Origin: Oasisia sp. SBJ-2009
Taxonomy: Eukaryota; Annelida; Polychaeta; Sabellida; Siboglinidae
Assembly (NCBI GenBank): GCA_964017155.1
Contig: OZ024854.1
Location: forward strand, 51,246,596-51,310,595
Reading direction: 5' to 3'
Length of the DNA: 64,000 bases
Program-made: the position numbers and the translations under genes
Notes under the pieces: model-generated
Seen by the model: only the letters and a program-made list of their open reading frames with translations
Told to the model about the DNA's origin: nothing
Database searches by the model: none
Shown here: piece by piece, positions 55,776 through 64,000 of the stretch
Position numbering within the stretch: the first letter of the stretch is position 1
How the letters are laid out: every line of letters begins with the position of its first letter

Positions 55776-58662
55776 ACAGTTCGCATGCTCACAGGAAGGT
55801 AAACGTGATGGTGTAGCCGTAGCAAACATGCAGTCATATGTGCAGTCACAGGAGGCAGTTGTCTGGTTGGAGAGTTATAGTGAGAATAACAGCACTAAAA
55901 AGCAAAATATATCAGGTATTGTGATATGCTCTGATTGGCCTACCTGTTTGTTGTCTGCTAGTATTACTTTTGATTATGGTAAATATTTGCGTCTAACTTG
56001 CCTAAAGAAAAGCGGCATAAAGAAAAATACATTTTTCCATTGTCCACCCTCAGGTAAAGCAGATAAGAGAGCAGTTGCAGAGATTCAAACTTGTGTAGAT
56101 AGTGTATCATTCCACACTTGGCTAGAATCTGGATATATTCACACTGGCATTCCTGCCAGACGTTTTCTAGATAATATGTTATTTGATAAACGTATAAAAA
56201 TATACCATAGTAAGAGTGTTAATATTAAACGAGATGATGACATTTTATTAGTTTCAAATATGGGCAGAATAGATAACAAACAATTTCACAGAACAGATGA
56301 CAGCTTTGAACCATTAGACTCTGAAGATGTAGAAGGCTCTGGTAGCAAAATTGCAGCAATTATGTATGTGTCCTGTTCATCTCATACATCAGTGTGTAAA
56401 AATGAGTGTGGCTGGAAATTAAAACTCATTTTAAAAGAGGATAACATGAACAATTGGGAAATTTTCGAACATAACCAAAATTCACTATTTCACTCATCTA
56501 AACCAAACCAGAAGGATAGGCATATGTCCCAGACAATGAAAGATAAAATTGATAGGGCTAGAATGACTGGAAAGACAGCTCCAAGTCAGATTTATATTGC
56601 AGAAAATCCAACTAGTATACTTACACATGGAGACACTAATAATTCACCCAAGTCTGTAAATTTACGCCAGATTTCAAACAGGTGCCATTTAATTGATCGT
56701 CATTATTTAGGAAAGGATCTTTCCAAAGACAGACTCACTAACTCTGACTGGAGAAATGCTGAAATAATTTTAGAAAATAATTTTGATTCGGTTCTTTTGT
56801 ATCAGCGGGGTGATGCAAACTTAAATCGTAATTATCACATTGTTCTCGCAAGTGATGGAAACATCAGGTATTTAGAAAAGTTTGGTGTGATCTGTGGGTA
56901 TGATGTCAAGCATGATTTAAATGCAGCCCGATTTAAAACTAGTATTTTAACTTATTGTGATTCAACAAATAAAGGTAGGATAGGTATGGCCGCTATCAGT
57001 AATTGTGAGATTTCAGAAGTACATAAAATGCAGTTAGAAATTACCATTGCCAACATGCCATGTCATCATTCAAATTGTGCACATAAAAAGCATCTTTACA
57101 TTTTTAATGACAACAATGGGTTTTTTCATTTAAGACTGTGCACTTTGAAATACGGTTCGGAGTTCCAACCAATAATATAGCATGATAAGGCATGGGACAT
57201 TAAAACAGCATGCAACGATTTAATTTTGCAAACAGATTTGTGCAACTTTCATGCTCTGCAAGCTCTAAAGGACAAAATTATGACTTATCCAGATCTTAAA
57301 ATAGTCATTAACCCTGTCATAACTGCACTGAAAAGTGTAATGCGTAGTTGGCATAAAACTGTCCGGGCAAACATGGTATAGTCATTTTTCAATTATTTAA
57401 CTAATGAAATTCCAGACTATATTGTTAGTGTACAATCAAAGAATAGTTTTGCTGACTACTTCGATAAATGTTGGTTTCATAGTGCATGGCAAACAACATT
57501 TACTGCTGAGACTGCAATGCTGGTACCAGAAAAAGATAGGCGTAACCCTCTGTTATTGACCAACAATATAACAGAAAATCAATTCAGGTTACTTGTACAA
57601 GGAGAAAATGCAAATCATTTAAGCAAATCTATAGCATTTCAAATTAGAACTTTAATAGACAGAACTTTGCCCAGGCATGCAAATGACACAGTTCATGATG
57701 CTACAAAATTAGCCAGATTTAAAAACCAGGTAAACACGTCTAAGGGGAAACTACTTAACTGTATCATGAAAGGCCTATGTCTAGTTAAGACTCGGAAAGT
57801 CAGTCTCATTCCAAATTGGGCTCAACATGGGTGGGCATTTGTCACTTCAGAGGATAAAAAGCAATCTGGAAAAGACCATGCATATTCTCTAAATGAAGCT
57901 AGTGAAACTTTACTTTCACAATTAAATGCAAGTGCTGCTCATACTTTCCATGAGGTTGTTGCCCAGTACCTGCCTGTTCCGGTACCAGATGAGGGGATTT
58001 ACATTGTTAATATATTCCTTACCATCTGTACATGCTTAGATTTCATTCACCAGGGACAGCCATATTTCTGTAAACATCTACATGCCGTGCAAGCAACTAT
58101 AAATAATTGTCATGACCATTTAAAATTGTTAGAATTGTATTTTGATACTGTAGCAAAAATTCCTTCTGGTTTATCTACACTCTTTCCGCTAAATAGTAAT
58201 ATATGTGACCGGGCTTATGTTTTCAGTGGTATAAATTCTTTATTGCAAAGGTCTCACAAAGCAACTAAATCAGAAGTACAACAAGCTAAAAAGGGTAATT
58301 TACTTAAACTTCTACATGATCATAAAAAGAAAGCTGCCCCAACATTCTTCCCTGGTAAGCTCCCTAAGCAACATCCTCATAAATTAGGATTTAGAAGGAA
58401 GGGCGGAGCCATTCTTACCAGAAATAGCGATTATCAACTGAAATGTCCTATATTTAGCACACATGACCCCTACCAACCTCTAGTTAAAATTCCTCACAAT
58501 GCAAGAGAAAGATGGGGTGGGAGGAAAAGATGCATGCGTAAGAAACGAGGACTAACAATAAGTGAAGTAGCTTTAGAAAACACACAGACTTTAGCTTACA
58601 AACTTAAAAAGTTAGCAATAGCTCGTGCACATAAAGCAGCAAGGAAATTAAATATTAATTAA
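55747..58662 (+). pseudogene. MULE-type DDE transposase with WRKY/FLYWCH-like finger and SWIM finger
   Basis: One frame runs for about 970 codons, broken only by TAG at 57178-57180 and 57379-57381. N-terminal: a Cys/His cluster, CKNECGWKLKL...WEIFEHNQNSLFHSS (about 56392-56510), like the zinc finger that precedes MULE transposases. Catalytic core: KHDLNAARFKTSIL with the first Asp at 56914-56916, then GRIGMAAIS, then HDKAWDIKTAC with the second Asp at 57184-57186 and LCNFHALQALKD (the C-x2-H block typical of MULEs). The region FADYFDKCWFHSAW fits the segment near the third acidic residue, which I did not assign. A SWIM finger, CTCLDFIHQGQPYFCKH, lies at 58027-58077 (CxC-x11-CxH). A basic tail ends at TAA 58662. 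It would cut and join element ends. Confidence 0.85.
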
Positions 58663-59830
58663 TACACCCATTAACGCACCATGAAAGAGTTAAGAAAATT
58701 GATATGGTTACCGTTAGTCCAGTTGTCAGTTCAAATACACCAGCAGTCAGTTTAATTCAAGTCAAGGAAGAAACATTGAGAAAGAAATGTTCGGGTTGTC
58801 TAAGAACTAAGGCTAAGTCAAAGAGATCAATAAGATAGTGGCTTCCTTCCTCTAACAGGCCTTGGAGTCTCAATTTAGTGACCAGTGTTGGCCCTGGTTC
58901 AAAGTTTTCTAATTAAATAAAGCAGTGTTGTTAAAATTGGGACTCTGCTTTCCTTGTAATTGAGTTTTTGACTTAGCCTGGGCTTAGCAATTCTTACAGT
59001 TTTTCTTTTTATTTCTTTTATTTCCTGATATAGCTGATTGCGCCTAATATGTGTTTGACATAACAAATATTTTAATTATTATATGTTTAGCCCTTTAGGC
59101 AATAAAGGGTACATCGATTACTGCAAGAGATGGCACATCTCCCTTAGAAGAGAGATGGAGCCTATCCCCTAGGTAGGTGTTCATCATTATGTGTTTTACA
59201 TGTTTCGAGAGGTCACTGGGAAACTATGTTTGGAGCTTGGGCAGACATCAATGTTGGCTTGGAATTTAAGTTAGTTGCTACCCTTAGCCTCCTCTTGTGT
59301 TTACCTCCTATTGTATTCAGTATTTGCAACCCACAATCAAAACATTGCATAAGGATTCAATCTAGTGTGCTCTAATTCGACCTTGCTGTGTATTTACTAG
59401 ATGATTGGCATTCACTGAAGCATTTATTAGATGCACCCACCTAGGTAACTGGTATTTGAAGGTGTCAACTTAGGTTGGCCTTCATATGTAGACGGGCGAC
59501 TTGGTGGGGTCAGCTAGCAGTATCGATCTTGTGAATGTGTATGATTGTGGTTGTAAACAATATGTTAAGAAGCACTGACAATAATTTATCTCAGCCACAT
59601 AAGTGAGAAAGTTTTTCACATTACCTTAATTTGTAATATCCTAAGAAAATGCCTTATATGTTACTGATCCCAAGCTGTACATAATTATGAAGGGGTTTTG
59701 GGGGGCATTGACGCTTTCCCCTTCTACAAATGGATTTGTTATTTAAATTGAAACTTGTCCATTGTCATTTTATGGGTGGGTCCAGCCACCTGCATGTGGT
59801 TGGTTCCCTTCAAGTTTGCTGTTAAATTAT
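58663..59830. other. 3' UTR of the transposon, then intergenic
   Basis: AATAAA lies at 58916-58921. The rest shows no gene or recognisable terminal inverted repeat. Confidence 0.5.
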
Positions 59831-59833
59831 TAT

Positions 59834-60002
<169 letters not shown>

Positions 60003-60129
60003 ATTTATATTGTATTTACAGAACGATATGCCATCTAAAATGAATACACAATTATATGTTTATACCAACTTACGCATGGGGCATAGCGCACAGGGATGTG
60101 CGCTTTGCCCCAATGCACAGCAAACAACG

Positions 60130-60660
60130 ACCCGTGATTTCACGTGTTCAGTAAGTGAATTCACGAGTTCAACTGGCTCAATTCACGTGTTTTCCGTACG
60201 TGAATTCACGGGATTCTGTCGACAAATTTGGTGTGTCGACACGTGTTTACTGCTCGTGAAATCACGAGTTTTTCCATTCGTGAAAAACACGTGTTTTCTG
60301 CACGTGTATTCACCTGATTGCCGTACGTGAATTCACGGGATTCTGTTGACAAATTTGGTGTGTCGACACGTGATTACTGCACGTGAAATAACGAGTTTTC
60401 CATTCGTGAAAATCACGTTTTTTCTGCACGTGTATTCACCTGATTGCCGTACGTGAATTCACGGGATTATGTGAACAAATTTGGTGTGTTGACACGTGAT
60501 TACCGCACGTAAAATTACGTGTTTTCTGTACGTATATTCACCTATTGTCGTACGTGTATTCACGGGATTCTGCGAACAGTTGTTGTATTTTGACACGTGA
60601 TTACGCACGTGTTTTCACCTGACTTCACGGGATTCTTTGAACAAATTTCAAAATGAAAGT
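60130..60660. repeat. About 126-bp tandem repeats packed with ACGTG motifs
   Basis: The phrase CGTACGTGAATTCACGGGAT starts at 60195, 60322 and 60448 (spacing 127 and 126), with a shortened variant at 60549. Each unit also holds AACAAATTTGGTGTG, GACACGTGATTACTGCACGT and a CACGTG palindrome. More than 20 ACGTG or CACGT pentamers lie in 530 bp. Confidence 0.85.
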
Positions 60661-60777
60661 ACGTGTTTCAGCACTGTTTTTGTACATGAAATAACCTCTT
60701 TTCCGTATGTTTATTTACGAGACTGAAGAAATTCACGGTGAGAACATCTGTTTCGATACGCATCGCTGCAAACTTGC

Positions 60778-61290
60778 TCAACGATTGACACGGCAGCACA
60801 GGATTCGAACACTGGTTCTCTTAGTCGGGAATCCGAAGAAGCTATAGCAGGGTCTGTACAGGACCTTGAAAGTCTTGAAAAGCCTTGAATTTGATTGGAC
60901 CAAATTCAAGGCCTTGAAATCCTTGAATTTTACAAAGTTGTCTTGAAAAGTCTTGAATTTAACTGTGGTCAATAAAATATTGCTTTGACTCAATTGTTGT
61001 GACGAATAACAGCCAGAAAAAAGAAAAGCATATGCACAAGAATAAGTCATGCATATTGCGTCTATTGGCATTTCATTGTGGTCACTGCCATTGTTTTCTT
61101 AGTTGAGTAAAATGTTTAATGTTAACTTAATTTACTGCGCTTAAAAACACATATGTCATTAAAACAGTCTTGAATTTATATTTCAAATAGCCTTGAAAAG
61201 TCTTGAATAGCCTTGCATTTCAAATGTCCAGATGTGTACGGACCCTGCTATAGCCACTGCGCCCCTGCACCACTGCGCTACTATAAACAC
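60778..61290 (-). mobile_element. tRNA-derived SINE head, split by a MITE
   Basis: On the minus strand, joining 61290-61254 to 60847-60778 gives a tRNA-like unit. It has an A box TAGCGCAGTGG and a B box GTTCGAATCCTG separated by an anticodon-arm-like stretch (CCCGACTAAGAGAACC). The MITE at 60848-61247 interrupts it between the boxes. Confidence 0.65.
60848..61247. mobile_element. 400-bp MITE with CAGGGTC ends
   Basis: The termini are CAGGGTCTGTAC and GTACGGACCCTG. CTATAG flanks it on both sides (60842-60847, 61248-61253), but this hexamer is itself a palindrome, so the duplication length is ambiguous. The inside is rich in CTTGAAAAGTCTTGAATT repeats. A hAT relation is likely from the ends. 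Confidence 0.75.
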
Positions 61291-61589
61291 GTGAAATCAT
61301 CTGCAAATGACAAATGCCTGAAAATGGTTATAAATTGATTGGTGAAGATCACGTCCGGTCCGACGCAGAAGTCAAGTGATACCTACTATAGATTAAGACA
61401 GACCAACTCGTTGGACACAACAATTTTATTTTAAAGCAAAGAATAACTTAGTTACACATCACGTCCTCAGTGTGCCTAGTCAACTAGAATAGTCTACAGA
61501 TAAATTTAAAACATGCACGTAACAACCAGGTTGCCATCAACTCTCTTCTACACTAACAGTAGGGGAAGTCCAGAAGGGGTGTAGCCATA

Positions 61590-61670
61590 TTATTCGCCGC
61601 TCGCATCACTGTCGACAACTACGTCATGGCTTAGGTCGAGTTCGCCGCCACCTTGCAAGTCCGCTGCCAC
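61590..61670 (-). CDS. Possible terminal exon of an unknown gene
   Basis: On the minus strand, an acceptor TTACTTGCAG is followed by 26 codons, VAADLQGGGELDLSHDVVVD then SDASGE, and TAA. AATAAA (minus strand) lies at 61425-61430, about 160 bp downstream. The acidic C-terminus has no recognised domain. Upstream exons were not identified at 61700-64000. Confidence 0.35.
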   Translation of the reverse strand: MAADLQGGGELDLSHDVVVDSDASGE

Positions 61671-61679
61671 CTGCAAGTA

Positions 61680-61927
61680 ACATATACGTTCAAATAATGT
61701 ATTTAGTCATTTGGAAAATTTCTGACAAATATGATTCACGCATTTCCTTGACATCATGGTCAAGACAAATAATTCTAGCCATAAATCGTACCATTTGGTC
61801 AACTTTCAATTAATTAATTTTTAATTAAAATCTGGCGTATGTTCAATTGGGAATTAACACAGCTAGGTATTTTGTATTTACCCAGAATAAAAAAAGATAC
61901 ACACACATCCACATACACATGCGCACG

Positions 61928-61994
<67 letters not shown>

Positions 61995-64000
61995 CTTTTG
62001 ATATACGATTAAGTATGGGTTATTAGCTAAATTTGAGATAGTTATAGCTGAAACATGTATTGAGGTATTCATATTATGTCTCTATATTATCTACCTTAAT
62101 TTCTTTCCTTTTTGAATAAGACTTCAGTACTTCTGCTGTGTCTCTGAACAAATCCGCACTGGCTATGTCGAGCCGTCGGCCGATTCCTATAACAGAAGAA
62201 CAAAGTTGCATTACAGATTGGAAGAATCACTTTCAATGTTATGCTAAACACGTAGGCGTGGTTGAAATGCCCCCCCCCCCAAGCATGCAACTATGTTCAA
62301 GTCTCTCGACAGATTTCCTACGCTTGGTATGAAGTTAGCTGAAGTAAGCTCTAAACTGATTTCGCCGTACCACCGATATGTACAGTGCATACACCTCCAC
62401 TCGCGACAGAACCCACGAGCTTCAAGAATCCCATATAACCACTCTTCCAACCATTCTGAACAACCGCTGAGCTTGATTAGCATGGCGTGGACATTGAAAT
62501 AGTTTACACATTTATTTAAGATTTGTTTTATTTCAGTCTCTGTGAGAGTTCAGTTCCCTAAGCAACACGGTGAATCCCTGGAGAGATATTTAGTATGGGG
62601 TAAATACGTCACGTGAAGAATGCATCCATACAGAAAACTTCCAACTGGAACTTCCAGCTGTTTCACCATATGTACCTACAATTTCCATATTAAATGTGCA
62701 CATACATGGAGATTGTTGCTATCGGTTTTTATTAGTTTTTTTTTTTACAAAACTTATATTTATGTGAATGTTATAACTATTCCATAAAACTCACAATTGT
62801 ACACATGCTATTTGTAGTGTATTTATACCCTATTTTTAATAATTAATTTAATAACATTCAGAAAATATCACGACTTATGTATTCATTTATTTTTATTTAT
62901 TTATTTGTATTACCGACTTATTTATTCTTTTATTTGTACCCCATAACTGCTTTAATGGTATTTATGTATTGCACTCAAGCCCATGTATTTTTATTCACAT
63001 AATGTTCACTTATGACCTGATCCAGTATCCGTTTATATAAATTAACACACTATGTATACTCACTCGTTATACATTTGTACAGGGTCAGCGACACGAAGCG
63101 ACCTGCGGCACAGCCAGTTTTTCAAACATCGTTCTCACGACATTCCTGCTTTTTCGTATTGGTGCCTGGCTGCACAACCAGAATGTTTACCTAAACGAAG
63201 AGAAGGCAAAACATTATCCATCATAATTATCAGGTCCACATATTGCATGTGCGCATTAAAAATAGATTTTACATAAATTATAATTAAATAGCATATACAC
63301 GTACTACATAATATTACCATCCTTGCGCGCCTGGCACATCCCTTTTATAACTTCAGGTGATTTCAGCCACACGCGACTCCTGTTATAAAAACATTGCAAT
63401 GTTTAGGATGTGAATGGGTCATTATATTGGGATTCCCACCAGTCGTGTATTCGTCATGAAATTGGGGTGGGTATTTGCGCTATTCAGGCCAGGGGTAGAG
63501 TAGCATAGAGCAACGACCCCTGGCTTGCGATGATGAGTACTACACAATGTTATCGATACGCAAACGTATGAGCTGGACGGTTATTACTTCACAAAGTAGT
63601 GCAAATATACCGTAGTCTACTGCTATCGTGTATCACAGCGTATCGCGTTAAGGATATGTATGCATCTTGAAATGACTACAAGGAATGAGCTAGTTACTAA
63701 CCAGTTCCACGCGTACACAAGTACAATCTTTTAATTAATGTAAGATTCCATGTAGATTATATGTAATATATGTATGATAAAAAATACACTTAAAATTACA
63801 GTTTTATATAACAGAATATTTCTTCATTAAAAAGTACATTTCATTATTCACAGTCAGTTCATGAGCCTTTATAAAATAAAATCATACCACTAAAAAGGCA
63901 TTTTACGTACATTGGTGTATACCTATATATTTTATAATCATCAGTACGCAATTGAATTTGTAGTGCCATTTGTAGTGCATTAAACCTCATAACAAAATGA
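61680..64000. other. No gene supported
   Basis: AT-rich sequence with a (CA)n stretch at 61907-61992 and a short C run near 62270-62280. Open frames at 62096-62502 are short and without recognisable features. Confidence 0.5.

Larger units (their letters stand above)
50977..58935 (+). mobile_element. Composite SGNH-C2H2-Ulp1-MULE transposon, copy 1
   Basis: Co-oriented coding parts in one locus are an SGNH hydrolase in at least three exons (50977-53007), a further exon (53267-53550), a C2H2-Ulp1 protease protein (53903-55775), and a MULE transposase with SWIM finger (55747-58662). AATAAA at 58916-58921 fits the transcript end. Copy 2 at 32790-36888 has the same order and splice sites, which shows the genes travel together. 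Terminal inverted repeats and a target duplication were not found by eye. Ulp1-type proteases in MULEs are known from plants (KI-type MULEs), and SWIM fingers are usual in MULE transposases. The added SGNH gene is what I do not recognise from any described family. Lesions: a 4-nt duplication in SGNH exon 2, one frameshift in the protease gene, and two TAG codons in the transposase. Confidence 0.8.

Noticed and set aside
62096..62502. Short overlapping frames on both strands as a host gene
   Set aside because: No domain, no consistent splice sites, and a C homopolymer inside. Support is too weak.

Overview
The window looks like nuclear DNA from a marine invertebrate animal. It is AT-rich, has GT-AG introns, carries long microsatellites, and is dominated by transposable elements typical of molluscs, lancelets and similar genomes (Ngaro and CR1-like retroelements, Penelope, hAT and Tc1-type MITEs). 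I cannot fix the species; a mollusc or another marine bilaterian is my best guess. Host genes are few. They are a six-exon MS4A/CD20-like four-span membrane protein (17369-24024, +), a small two-exon THAP-domain protein (9420-10237, +), a probable first exon of an MS4A paralog (29484-29575, +), and a possible terminal exon of an unrecognised gene on the minus strand (61590-61670).

Layout. 1-8070: a Ngaro-type tyrosine-recombinase retrotransposon lies between two fragments of one LINE family. Its split direct repeats are complete: A1 935-1115, B1 6679-6847, A2 6861-7041, B2 7356-7524. It carries, in order, an SGNH-hydrolase remnant, a 67-bp tandem array, gag, RT-RNase H and a tyrosine recombinase, all with inactivating lesions. 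8190-9420: a CTCF-like repeat cluster and a Gypsy fragment with an LTR start. 9420-10500: the THAP gene. 12151-14260: a 2.1-kb foldback with a central hairpin. 14600-15490: hexamer repeat and an RTE-like RT fragment. 17070-24500: the MS4A gene, with minisatellites and a hAT MITE in its introns. 27330-31510: a Penelope fragment and several foldbacks and MITEs. 32790-36888 (-): a deleted copy of the composite transposon described below. 39261-42677 (-) and 44341-48405 (+): two APE-type LINEs with PHD-finger ORF1s. 50977-58935 (+): the most interesting locus. 59835-61430: (CA)n, an ACGTG-rich tandem array, and a MITE nested in a tRNA-derived SINE. 61430-64000: mostly featureless.

The candidate undescribed system is a spliced DNA transposon of Mutator (MULE) type that encodes an SGNH/GDSL hydrolase (exons at 50977-53007), a C2H2 finger joined to a Ulp1/C48-type cysteine protease (53903-55775), and a DDE transposase with a WRKY/FLYWCH-like zinc finger, a MULE DKAW...C-x2-H block and a SWIM finger (55747-58662). 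The second copy at 32790-36888 keeps the same order and the same splice sites: exon 1 is 121 nt and exon 3 is 225 nt in both. The gene set is therefore a property of the family, not an accident of this locus. An SGNH hydrolase appears independently in the Ngaro element. In both LINEs, ORF1 ends just after a canonical -1 slippery heptamer that leads into the ORF2 frame.
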